Below, one piece after another: positions 1-9,300 of a DNA stretch of 47,506 bases. Source of the stretch: UBA4644 sp964541085 (lineage in GTDB: Bacteria; Bacillota; Clostridia; Oscillospirales; Butyricicoccaceae). The DNA lies in the NCBI GenBank assembly GCA_964541085.1, contig CAZIPA010000014.1, positions 1-47,506 on the forward strand, read 5' to 3'. Under the pieces are notes generated by a model that did no database searches, was not told the origin of the DNA, and saw only the letters and a program-made list of their open reading frames with translations. The stretch's first letter is position 1; every line of letters begins with the position of its first letter. A program made the translations under genes and the position numbers.

Positions 1-2580
1 ATTGGTGCCGTCGCCCAGCCGGGTGAGATAAAACTGGCTGTCCAGCGATCCGTTGTAGTCGGCATAATCCTCCGGCCAGCCAAAGGTATCCTCTGCCGTG
101 CCGAAGGGCTCTCCGGCGTCATAGCCCCACACTGCCTTGGCCACCGCATAGGAGGCAGGCTCGCCGGAAAGCACCTGATAGCCGTGAACCTCCGTAATGC
201 CCAGCCCCAGCACCGACATATCAATGTAGATGGAGGCGCTGCCCTTGACCGCGCCCAGCTCGGTGCGCTGGCCGGGAAGATGCAGGGTCACTTCGCCGTA
301 ATTGCCAAAGTCATCCTCGCCGGTGACCACCAGAATATGCTCGTTTTCGTCCCCCACCTCCGGATTTTTCGGAATGAGGGTATATTGCTGCACATAGCCC
401 GCAGAGCCGCTGCACCGGACAGGCTCACCGTCCAGCGTCACCGTCTGACCGTTGGCCAGAATGCGGCTGATGAGGGTGCCGTCGGCAGTTTCGCTCCAGG
501 CCTCTACCGTCAGCGTCAGCTCGGTTTCGTTGGTGACGGTCTGGCCGTCGGTGACATTCAGCCGCAGCTGCACCACGCCCTCGCCCCGATGCTTCAGGGG
601 CAGGTTTACGGAAAAGCTGTACCGCTGGCCGGAGGCACTTTCTGCCGTCACAAGGAAGGTATTTTCGCCGGTGGAGCCGTCACTGTTGGTGAGCAGCACC
701 GCACTGCCGGACAGGCTTTCTCCCCCGCTGCCCAGCGAAACCGTTCTGCCGCTGCCCGATTGATAGCATTCGGCAGACACAATGGACACGGCATCCGCTC
801 CGTCTCCCCCCAGCAGGGTGAAGGTAAAGGGCAGGGTATTGTCCGACAGCTCGTCATCATACAGCGGCTCCTCCGTGCGGCTGCGTCCGTTTTCACACAG
901 CACCCTGCGGGTCTCGCCTTTTTTCAGGGTATATTCCATTTGCAGACGCACCTGTCCGCTGCATCGCAGAATCACCGTAAAGGTCACGGTGCGGAGACTG
1001 TCCCCAGCCTGAAGATACCGGGCCTGCACGGTAAAGGTGCATTTTTCTCCGGAAGCGCCCTCGGGGATGGTCAGCTTTACCTGTCCGTCCGGATGGGAAA
1101 GGGTTCGGCTGCCGCCGGAGTCCGTATACTGCACGGAGGTGATGGTGGCCTGCGGCGCGCTGCCGCCGGTGAGGGCCAGCTGATATTCCAGCGTATTCTG
1201 CCGCAGCTCACCCAGCTGCATACTGTCCGAGGCTCTCCCCTCCGGCTGGCACACCAGCGTCTGGGGCTCCACACCGTTTTTCAGCCAGGTGAAGGACAGC
1301 TGCAAATCCAGCGTCTGCTTCCAGGTGAGCACAAAGGTAAACTCCAGTTCCTGCCACACACCGCCGTTGTTCACCTCTGCCAGCGCAGTGACGGTATAAA
1401 CCGCCTCTTCTTCTCCTTCGGCACATTGCAGGGGCAGCACACCGCCCCGGGTGCGCAGCTGTCCCGCCTCTCCGTGGGATGCCGAATAGGTGACCTCCAG
1501 CAGCTCTGCCTGATCGGCGCTGTCGCCCAGCAGGAAGAAATCATATTCCAGCAGACCATCCTCCAGCCGGTCACTTTCCACGGTTTTCCGGGCGGTGCGG
1601 CCGGGCATACAGGTGGCTGCGGCTTCTCCGCCGGAGGCCAGCTGCCAGTTCATTTCCAGCTCCAGATCCAGTCCGTCCTCATACACCAGCACAATGCGGA
1701 AGGTGACAAGCTGCTCCAGCTGAGTACCGTTGCTGAGCACCTGCACATAACGGGCCTGCGCCCGGATATCATATTCCGTCCTGCCGCCCCGAGGTGTCAG
1801 GGCCAGCTCCAGCTCTCCCCGCCGGGAAAGGCTTTCCGTGCCCTCCGCCGTGGTCAGCGTCAGCTCGGTCAGCTCGGCCTGAGAAGCATCCTCTCCGGTC
1901 AGCTCCAGCCGATAGCGCAGCACGCCCTCCGGCAGCTGGGTGGTGAGGATCGTCTGGGTAACGGCGCTGCCGCCGGGACAGAGAATCCCCTTTTCCTCCC
2001 GGCCATATTTGTACCAGTACAGCACCAGACCCAGATCCACATCACCGGGCAAAGTATCTTCGCCGCCGGGCTGGGTTTCGCTGCCGGGGTCTCCCTCCGT
2101 GCCGGAGGTTTCGCCGTCACCGGGCAGCGGTTCTCCCTCGCCGGGGTCGTCGGGCTGTGTATTGCCCTCCGGGTCAGGCGTTTCCGGCGTTCCGGGCTGA
2201 GGCTCCGGCGGTGTTTCCGGCGTGTCCGGCGGCTGGGGCCGGTCGGGCTCCTCCGGCGGTTCTGGCTCCTCCGGTGTATCCGGGGTGTCGGGATCGTCCG
2301 GCTCCTCCGGCGGGGTGTCCGTCTGCTCCTGTCCGCTCTGGCCCTGCTGAGAAGGGTCGCTGTCCTCCGGCGTACCGGAGGCCGTTTCCTCCCGCAGGCC
2401 GCTTTCCTCATCCCCCAGACTGAGGGTGCGGATGGCGGAAATATTGTCCTCCCGGATGGGATTTTCCGGGACTGCCGCCCGGGATTGCAGTGCCGGGACG
2501 ATGAGACACAAAACCAGCGCTGCCGCCAGTGCAAAACTGGCGGCTGTACGGGCCCATTTTTTCCATTGCTGCTTGTTCAT
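1..2580 (-). CDS. Large secreted repeat protein, C-terminus outside the window (partial)
   Basis: An open frame of 860 codons runs from an ATG at 2578-2580 to the left edge with no stop, so the C-terminus is missing. An AGGGGG ribosome site lies 8 bases upstream. The N-terminus has a basic start (MNKQQWKKW) and a hydrophobic segment ending in an Ala-rich cleavage site, a signal peptide. Residues about 55-175 are a Pro/Glu/Gly/Asp-rich linker of PEEP and TPE-type repeats. Four diverged repeats of about 120 residues then begin near residues 178, 300, 421 and 541. Each has an LDLxLxxxW-like opening, a single Cys-containing turn and a LxYxxxLxG core. The last visible part (IYIDMSVLGLGI, then GSLDSQFYL) resembles the start of DUF4430-type, transcobalamin-like domains in clostridial surface proteins; this is tentative. 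It is the last visible gene of the left surface-protein cluster. The exact function is unknown. Confidence 0.85.
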   Translation of the reverse strand, partial: MNKQQWKKWARTAASFALAAALVLCLIVPALQSRAAVPENPIREDNISAIRTLSLGDEESGLREETASGTPEDSDPSQQGQSGQEQTDTPPEEPDDPDTPDTPEEPEPPEEPDRPQPPDTPETPPEPQPGTPETPDPEGNTQPDDPGEGEPLPGDGETSGTEGDPGSETQPGGEDTLPGDVDLGLVLYWYKYGREEKGILCPGGSAVTQTILTTQLPEGVLRYRLELTGEDASQAELTELTLTTAEGTESLSRRGELELALTPRGGRTEYDIRAQARYVQVLSNGTQLEQLVTFRIVLVYEDGLDLELEMNWQLASGGEAAATCMPGRTARKTVESDRLEDGLLEYDFFLLGDSADQAELLEVTYSASHGEAGQLRTRGGVLPLQCAEGEEEAVYTVTALAEVNNGGVWQELEFTFVLTWKQTLDLQLSFTWLKNGVEPQTLVCQPEGRASDSMQLGELRQNTLEYQLALTGGSAPQATITSVQYTDSGGSRTLSHPDGQVKLTIPEGASGEKCTFTVQARYLQAGDSLRTVTFTVILRCSGQVRLQMEYTLKKGETRRVLCENGRSRTEEPLYDDELSDNTLPFTFTLLGGDGADAVSIVSAECYQSGSGRTVSLGSGGESLSGSAVLLTNSDGSTGENTFLVTAESASGQRYSFSVNLPLKHRGEGVVQLRLNVTDGQTVTNETELTLTVEAWSETADGTLISRILANGQTVTLDGEPVRCSGSAGYVQQYTLIPKNPEVGDENEHILVVTGEDDFGNYGEVTLHLPGQRTELGAVKGSASIYIDMSVLGLGITEVHGYQVLSGEPASYAVAKAVWGYDAGEPFGTAEDTFGWPEDYADYNGSLDSQFYLTRLGDGTN

Positions 2581-2666
2581 GAAGTGTTCCCCCTGTGTCA
2601 AAAAAGCACAAACCATGGCGTTTTTCCCGCATCGGAGAAGCTTCCCCTCTGACGCCGGAAAAGCCC

Positions 2667-2703
2667 CACGGCACCCGCACCCCAAAGCGGGGTGCGGACC
2701 GTG
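2667..2703 (-). other. Strong intercistronic hairpin
   Basis: An extended inverted repeat lies between the SLH gene and the repeat-protein gene. CCGCACCCC (2675-2683) pairs with GGGGTGCGG (2689-2697), and outer arms CACGG (2667-2671) and CCGTG (2699-2703) also pair. On the minus strand it is followed by GGGGCTTTTCC, which has only a weak T tract. It could be a partial terminator or an RNA-processing or stability element. Confidence 0.6.
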
Positions 2704-2724
2704 CAGGCTATCTGGATTGGAAGA

Positions 2725-4317
2725 TTATTTTGCGATATTCTGGCTGTAGCGCATGAACACGGTGGCAACCTCCGCACGGCTTGCCGTGGCAATGGGTGCC
2801 AGCAGATTGCCCGAGCGTCCCTGGAGGATTCCGGCTGCGTAAGCCCACTGCATGGCCTCCTGTGCAAAGGGGCTGACGGTGCTGGCATCGGCAAAGCTGC
2901 TGACGCTCTGAAGTGCCGCCACAGGATAGCCCTTGTAGGAGGTGAAGCGGTAGAGGATGGTTGCGATCTGTTCCCGGGTCACGGGGTCATTGGGAGAGAA
3001 GGTCGTCGTGGAGGTTCCCTTGACAATGCCGTTTTCCGTTGCCCAGATAACTGCCTTGCCATACCAGCTGTTCACCACCACATCGGTAAAGCCGGTAGTG
3101 CTGCCGCAGGCGGGAGAACCCTCCATGCGATAGAGCACCGTCACCAGCATGGCACGGGTCATGTTGTCACCCGGCGCAAACAGCGTGTCGGAGGTGCCCT
3201 TCATCAGTCCCTCAGACACCACAAAGTCCACGGCGCTGTGATGCCACTGGGTGGGGATGATGTCCTGATACTTGCGGCTGGGGCATTCCGCGCCGCCGGT
3301 GCAGGGTGCGCCGGGAACGGTCGGGTCTGTGGGCAGGGGCTGAGAGGGCTGAGAGGGCTCGGGCTGGATCGTGCCGCCCGGCGTTGTCCAGACGGCATAG
3401 AGCGTTACCACGCCGTCTGCCTCCTTCGTCAGGTTCAGCACATATTCCCGATCCTCATAGACCACGCGGCCATCCTTCCGCAGTGCCCAGCCGTCAAAGA
3501 TGAGACTGCCGTTGGTAAAATCGCAGGGGCGCAGCGCCTGCTTTTCGTCATAGGTAAAGGTCTGATCCCGCATACTGCCCTCGCCGCCGTTGGCGTGGAA
3601 GCGCACGGTATAGCGGTTGGCCTCCCAGCCGGCATAAAGGGTCAGATTCTGCCGCACGGCGGTGGCAAAGTCCCAGGCTTCCCGGCAGTTTTTATCGCTG
3701 TACCAGCCGGTGAAGGTGTAGCCGTCCCGGGTGGGGGCCTTGGGCTCGGTGGCCTTCTGACCGTAGGGGACTTCCTGCGCGCTGACGGCGCTGCCGCCGT
3801 TGGAATCAAAGGTGACGGTGCAGTTTTCCCTGCCGCCGATGATGACGGTGAGGTTTTCCGTGGTCACGGCAAAGGCGCTGCCGTCTCCCCCATAGGCCTT
3901 GGCCTCGGTGCTTTCCACCATGCCGGAGCCCTGCGTGCCGATGACCTTCAGCTGAAAGCTGCCCACCAGCTGTGTGGGGGCATAGGTGGTCATCATGTCG
4001 TTCATATAGACCCGGTCGCCCGCCAGCTTGTGCATCAGCTGGCCGCTGCCGTGCTGCACCTGAATGGAATCCTCCAGCAGCTGGAAGAAGGCTTCGTTAT
4101 ACTTGATTTCGTTCTGAATGGCGTTGAGGAAATAGCTTTCCTGTGTATCCCGCAGAACGGTGTATGTCACTGTGATAATATCGCCGGTTTTGGCGTAAAT
4201 TTCCGTTTCCCCGTCCGACGACAGCCGGTAGGTGAGGCCCTCCGCCGCCGCAGCGGGCAGAAGCAGGCCGGTACACAGCAGCGCCGCAGTCAGCAGCAGC
4301 GCGATGATTTTTTTCAT
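2725..4317 (-). CDS. SLH-anchored surface protein with cohesin-like module and InlB B-repeats
   Basis: A 530-aa secreted protein probably held on the cell wall. Residues 1-25 are a signal peptide (MKKIIALLLTAALLCTGLLL, cleaved near AAAA-EG). Residues about 28-160 form a beta-sandwich resembling cohesin or cohesin-like modules (GDIITVTY opening, NEIKYNEAFF strand, GSFQLKV); this is the weakest call. Residues about 167-312 hold two Listeria-Bacteroides (InlB B-type) repeats with the typical TFDSNGG and FTGWYSD, then RFHANGG and FDGWA motifs. A Pro-rich linker with QPEPSQPSQP follows. Three SLH domains fill residues about 347-530, with the TRAM, TREQ and SRAE signatures expected for binding pyruvylated secondary wall polymer. 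An SLH anchor carrying a cohesin-like module is the architecture of an anchoring scaffoldin. It is co-directional with its neighbours, with gaps of 91 and 144 bases. Its leader resembles that of the 622-aa gene. Confidence 0.85.
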   Translation of the reverse strand: MKKIIALLLTAALLCTGLLLPAAAAEGLTYRLSSDGETEIYAKTGDIITVTYTVLRDTQESYFLNAIQNEIKYNEAFFQLLEDSIQVQHGSGQLMHKLAGDRVYMNDMMTTYAPTQLVGSFQLKVIGTQGSGMVESTEAKAYGGDGSAFAVTTENLTVIIGGRENCTVTFDSNGGSAVSAQEVPYGQKATEPKAPTRDGYTFTGWYSDKNCREAWDFATAVRQNLTLYAGWEANRYTVRFHANGGEGSMRDQTFTYDEKQALRPCDFTNGSLIFDGWALRKDGRVVYEDREYVLNLTKEADGVVTLYAVWTTPGGTIQPEPSQPSQPLPTDPTVPGAPCTGGAECPSRKYQDIIPTQWHHSAVDFVVSEGLMKGTSDTLFAPGDNMTRAMLVTVLYRMEGSPACGSTTGFTDVVVNSWYGKAVIWATENGIVKGTSTTTFSPNDPVTREQIATILYRFTSYKGYPVAALQSVSSFADASTVSPFAQEAMQWAYAAGILQGRSGNLLAPIATASRAEVATVFMRYSQNIAK

Positions 4318-4364
4318 AGCAGAACCTCTTTTCTACTGTTCAGTTGGAGCCGCCGGACGGTTTC

Positions 4365-4397
4365 CCGCCCCGCCGGCGGCCTTGGCGGGCGGGGCGG
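4365..4397 (-). other. Intercistronic hairpin
   Basis: CCGCCCCGCC (4365-4374) pairs with GGCGGGGCGG (4388-4397) in the gap between the 622-aa and 530-aa genes. There is no T tract on the minus-strand 3' side, so it is not a convincing terminator. An mRNA stability or processing element between co-transcribed genes is more likely. Confidence 0.6.
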
Positions 4398-4408
4398 AGG
4401 GTTTTGTC

Positions 4409-6277
4409 TCAGATCTGGGCCAGAACGGCGTTCGGATCGGTGACATCCACCCGGTGATCTCCGTTCACATCGGCACGGAGGTACTTTTCCATATGCTGGG
4501 CAATGGGATAGTCGGCGGTGATGTTGTACAGATTGTAGACAGCCTGAGCATCATTCACATCCACGCTGCCGGTGATGTTCACATCGCAGCTGCCGGCGGG
4601 AACGGTTCCCCGGGCCTGTGCGGCGGCGGTGAGCAGAGCCTTCACATCGGCCTCGGTGGTCTTGCCCTCCACCAGCCAGGCAAAGGCAGTGTCGCCATAG
4701 GCGGGAGTCTTGTACATGGCAGAGCCGTCATAGGCGTAAGCGGCGGCGTTGCCCTTCACCACAATCAGCGTATAACCGGCCACATAGTCCTCATACAGCT
4801 CCACGGTGACGCCCTTGATGGCCCGGGAGACAGCAGTGACGATATCGCCCTTGATGGTGCTGCCGGGGATGGTAAAGGTGCCGTCGGTGTTGACGGTAGC
4901 CTTCAGCGTGCTGCCGTTCACGGTGTAGGAGACTTCATAATCATAGTTGTCGCCGTCAAAGCCAGCGATGGAGCCCACATAATCCACGCCGTAGGTGGCC
5001 GTGGCAGCGCCCTCGGTGCCGTTGTGGGTGACAGTGTAATTCTTGGGGGTATAGGCGGCCTGATAGGTCACGGCGGCGGTCACTTCCCGGCGGAGAATGT
5101 CGGCCTGCTGATACAGCTGGCTGCCGTCCTGCCAACCGGCAAAGTCATGCCAGTCCACAGCGGGGGCTGCGGGAACCTCGGAAACGGCTTCGCCATAATT
5201 GACCAGCTCACGCTTCAGCTCGCCGCCGTCCCTGTTCAGGAAAATCACGGGGAACTTGGGGACGATTTTCACGGTGCAGTTTTCCGTGTTGGCATCGGGA
5301 ACATCCTGCGCCATGGCATTGTTCCGGTTGTCCACCTTGGCAGAGGTCAGGGTGAAATCGCCGGAGGCAGGCTCGGTCACATCGGCAGAGGTAAAGGTCA
5401 GGGCGGTGAGGGCAGAGCCGCTTTCCCGGTCAGCGCCCACATTGATGATCTTGACGGTGCCGTTGTCCTCCGTCACCTTCAGGGTCTCGCCGGTCACGGC
5501 AGACACATAGGTGAACAGAGAAGTGTCATAGGTCAGGGTCAGGTCAGCGGAATTGTAGGAAGCGCCGTTTTCACCGGTGATGTTCACGGCAACCTTCAGC
5601 TCCTCGCCGCAGCCAACCTCGGTATGATTGGGAGCCAGCGTCACGGTATAGGCCAGCGGGGCCCGCTGGGCCACGGGAATCTCCACAGGGGCTTCGGGCT
5701 GGGTAACACTGGGTGTCAGATTGGTGGCGTTTCCGTCTTCATCAAAGCTGTACATTTCCCACAGAATGGGCTTGACCCAGGCGTTCTTGGCCTCGGTAAG
5801 GGACTTGGCCTTCAGGGTGACGGTGAAGACGGTATTGTTCTCCCGGATGGCAGTCACAGGATCGCCGTCGCTGGTCTTGATATAGCCCACATAGCCATAG
5901 CTCAGACCGTCCACCACGCCCGCAGGGCGGGGAGCCTCGTCGTCGCTGCCGCCGGGCACATAGTCCTCATTGGTAATATAGCTGCCGTCGGCGATGTAGG
6001 GGACGCTTACACCCTCCACCACTTCATAGCTGTAGCCGATGTTCACCAGCTCCAGCGCATCCCGGTCATAATCCACCAGGAAGGTGAAACCCTGGAAGGG
6101 AAGGAAGTCGTTGTAATGCACCTTCAGGGTGACGGTTGCGCCCTCGGTCAGCGGTTCGCCGTCAAAGCCGTCCACCACAATGGCGGGTGTGCCCTCGGCG
6201 AAGGCGGTGATGGCCATTGCGCTCAGAGCTACCAGCAGCGCCAGCAGCAGAGCGGAGGCCCGTTTGATCTGTTTCAT
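4409..6277 (-). CDS. Secreted protein with two cohesin-like modules and C-terminal dockerin
   Basis: A 622-aa secreted protein. A signal peptide (MKQIKRASALLLALLVALSA) is followed by two cohesin-like beta-sandwiches at residues about 30-205 and 210-345. Both have the family pattern: an early VTLKVHYND or LKVAVNITG strand, an LDYD/LTYD-like turn (LVDYDRDAL, LTYDTSLFTY) and a final strand set ending in a CTVKIV-type segment. A bacterial InlB-like segment and further beta-rich modules follow. The C-terminus (about 565-622) is a type I dockerin: the second Ca-binding loop, DVNGDHRVDVTD, is canonical, while the first, DVNITGSVDVND, lacks two usual ligands. Cohesin plus dockerin in one chain is the layout of an adaptor scaffoldin. 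Binding partners cannot be read from sequence. It sits between the dockerin protein and the SLH protein. Confidence 0.85.
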   Translation of the reverse strand: MKQIKRASALLLALLVALSAMAITAFAEGTPAIVVDGFDGEPLTEGATVTLKVHYNDFLPFQGFTFLVDYDRDALELVNIGYSYEVVEGVSVPYIADGSYITNEDYVPGGSDDEAPRPAGVVDGLSYGYVGYIKTSDGDPVTAIRENNTVFTVTLKAKSLTEAKNAWVKPILWEMYSFDEDGNATNLTPSVTQPEAPVEIPVAQRAPLAYTVTLAPNHTEVGCGEELKVAVNITGENGASYNSADLTLTYDTSLFTYVSAVTGETLKVTEDNGTVKIINVGADRESGSALTALTFTSADVTEPASGDFTLTSAKVDNRNNAMAQDVPDANTENCTVKIVPKFPVIFLNRDGGELKRELVNYGEAVSEVPAAPAVDWHDFAGWQDGSQLYQQADILRREVTAAVTYQAAYTPKNYTVTHNGTEGAATATYGVDYVGSIAGFDGDNYDYEVSYTVNGSTLKATVNTDGTFTIPGSTIKGDIVTAVSRAIKGVTVELYEDYVAGYTLIVVKGNAAAYAYDGSAMYKTPAYGDTAFAWLVEGKTTEADVKALLTAAAQARGTVPAGSCDVNITGSVDVNDAQAVYNLYNITADYPIAQHMEKYLRADVNGDHRVDVTDPNAVLAQI

Positions 6278-6336
6278 GTTTTGCAGAGCTCCTTTCTGTT
6301 GTTCAGTTCGGATAATTTTTCAACGCTGCCAGCCCA

Positions 6337-6363
6337 TCGGGGACGCGGCTTCCCGCGCCCCGA
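6337..6363 (-). other. Intercistronic hairpin
   Basis: TCGGGG, a bulged A, then CGCGG (6337-6348) pairs with CCGCG and CCCCGA (6353-6363). It lies between the 1811-aa and 622-aa genes and lacks a T tract on the minus strand. It is placed like the hairpins at 4365-4397 and 2667-2703. Confidence 0.6.
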
Positions 6364-6393
6364 CAGACCGGAGCAAGATTGCCGTTACAATGC

Positions 6394-9300
6394 TCAGTTC
6401 TGCTTTGCCACACGCTGCTGGAGCAGCAGCACATCCTGCAGACTGATGGTGCCGTCACCGTTCAGGTCAGCGGCTGCCACATTCAGCTTGTCCGCGCCCA
6501 CACGCTTTGCCACATACTGCTGCAGCAGCAGCACATCCAGCAGGCTCAGAACACCGTCGCCGTTCACATCGCCCGTACCCGGATCGGCCACACGGACACG
6601 GATACCGCCGGCGCAGGACACGATATCGCCGGAATTCTCCTCGCCCAGCTGACCGGCCACGGCGAAGATATAGGTCTTGCCGGCCTTCAGATTCAGGGCA
6701 GACAGATCGGCGGTGAGATTGCCGCTTTCATCGGTAGTGCCCACATAGGTCCACCGGGTCACATCGCCGCCGGGCAGATCATCCGCCGCAGCGCAATAGA
6801 CCTTGATTTCGTCGGTAGCCACAAAGTGTGCCGTTCCGCCGCCGCCCATCATGTCGTTCCAGGAACGGTACAGGGTGAGCTCCAGAGATTCCTGACCGAT
6901 TTCCACGCCGGTTTCCACGACGGTGGCATCGTCAGCCAGACCCAGATGGAGATAACCGGCCTTGCTGTCGCCGAAGAAGCTCCAGCTGGTGTACATGGAC
7001 AGAGTGACGATATCGCCATCCTCCAGCAGAATCTGATCGGCGGTAGAGCCCCAGCCCTCGCTTGCCAGCGGGTAAGCATAGTTCTGATAATAGATCAGGT
7101 TCAGGTCATGGCCCCAGAACTCCTGCATGAAGAAGGATCCGGGAGAGCCGCTGATGCTCAGCACCTCGGTGCCCAGCAGATTCGCGTCATACAGATAGCC
7201 CTTGCCGGCCTCCGCAGGCTCCAGACCGCAGTAGTCCAGCTCCAGCGCGTAAATGTACAGATGCAGCAGCGTGACCTTGCCAAAGGCATAGGCAGCGGTG
7301 CCGGGTGTCAGGCTGGAGCCGGGCAGACCGGGATTGTCCGGATTTTCGCCATAGGTCTCGGATACGAAGTAGAAGTCCTCCAGACCGTACAGTGCCAGAT
7401 CGAAATAGGGCACGGTATATTCCTTCATGGCCACGGCTTCGCCGCTGCCGCCGTTTTCGCCGGTGCCGTTATCGCCCACCACAAACTGATCGTCGTCGGT
7501 GACAGAGAAATATGCGGTAACCGTGGGCTGGGGGCAGATGATCACAGGCTGCTGGCCGCAGTGGACCTTCCAGCTGTTTTCGCCGATGGTCAGGGTCGCT
7601 TCGCAGAAATAGAAGCGCATGGAGGTTTCTTCGCCGGTGTCGGGGGTAAAGGTGCTGTCATTTGCGCCCTCCACCGCAATGGCGCTGCTGTAGGAATCCT
7701 CCTCCAGCGAATAATACCACTGATAGGACAGCGTACCGTTGGGATAATTGCTGGTGGCGTTGACAGACAGGGCTTCCGCCGTGCCGTTCACAGGATACCA
7801 GGTGACCGGCTCATCAAAGCCGCCTGCAATACTGATCTTCAGGCCAACGCTGTAAAGCTTTGCGCCGCAGTCATCGCACAGGCCGTTCTTGTCCAGATCG
7901 ACGCAGGCAGTGGTGACGGTATCCGTCACGGCACCGCAATAGGCGCAGACAACGGTGGTCTGATGCTTGATGCCCAGCTGATCGGGCAGCTGCTCATAGC
8001 GGATTTCCTTTTCGCCCTTGTGGGTGAAGCAGTAGCGCAGCTCCTTCAGGCCATAGTTGGCGCTGTCAAAGCCATAGGTGTAGACGATCTGGCCCTTTTC
8101 GGCATCATAGGTGACATAATCACTCACATCCCGGGTCAGGCCGTTCTTCATGGTCACAAAGATGCTGCCCTGGGTAACCGTCAGCTTATTGGTGGCGCTG
8201 TCATAGGTATATTCCAGATCCTCGGTGACGCCCAGAGACACCAGCTTGGAGGAAATGGCCATCACATAGCAGGAGTCGTTCTTGTAATAGATCGTACCGT
8301 AGCTGTCTGCGATGGTAGAGCAGATGCAGTACTGATTCAGGGGGCTGACGGGGGTAAAGACCTCGCTGTAGCCTTCGCCGGTGGTGGCGATGGGTGCGGT
8401 CTGGCCGGGAGCATCCTTCAGCACGGAGATGCCGCCGGGGGTCATGTTATAGGGCAGATAGATATAAACGGAATCGTCCTCATCGGTAACATAGCCCACG
8501 CTGACCATGGCAGAGGTCTGGGGATAGCCCAGAATGTCATAGACATAGGCCTGGGTCATTTCGCCGTCTTCTTCCAGAGAATAGACCGCAATGCCGTGGC
8601 CGGAGCTTGCGCCAAACTGAGAGGTTCCCGCAACGCCGATGTAAATGCGTCCGTTATAAACGGAAGGCGTACAGGTGGACATGGCATATTCATTGCCCTT
8701 GGAGTCCTGGATCACGGTGATGTGCGTGTCAGAAATCTCGCCGGTCTCCCAGTCGATCTTCGCATTGCACAGAACGCCGCCCTTGGAGGTGAAGAACACC
8801 CGGTCAGACTGGGGATCATGGGACACATTGGAGCGGATATCGCCGCGAATGCCGTCCCAGCTGTCCACCAGCTTGCCGGTGGCAGCCTCAAACACCAGCA
8901 GACTGGCGCTTTCGGTTTTGGAGCCGCTGACGCCGTCATCGGTACCCACGACCACATATTTGCCGTTTTCGCTGACATAGGCACCGGCCCAGTAGAAGCC
9001 GCCCGCACGGCAATAGGTCCAGCTGGCCAGCTTGGCTTCCGTGGTTTCATCGGGATTTTCATCGGTGACGCTGATGCAGGCAAAGTTGGCATCCTTGGTT
9101 TCGCTGTTCCAGAAGCCTGCGTAAATATAACCATCCTGATAGGTGATGGGGCAGTTGGGCTGGCCGCCCAGCTTGTCGGTATACACCCACAGAGACTCCA
9201 GCGTTTCCGCATTAAAGGCCTGAATGCGTCCGCCGGACAGGCCCACAAAGATCATGCCCTCGGCATAGGTGGCGGGAACGATGGAATAGCTGGATTTTTC

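Noticed and set aside
184..2652. An 822-residue open frame on the plus strand
   Set aside because: It is the antisense of the secreted repeat-protein gene (1-2580, minus), which has a signal peptide, ribosome site and linker. High GC with biased third positions leaves long antisense frames open.
2667..6363. The three intercistronic hairpins as true transcription terminators
   Set aside because: They lack a T tract or have only TTTT at a distance, and the genes look co-transcribed.
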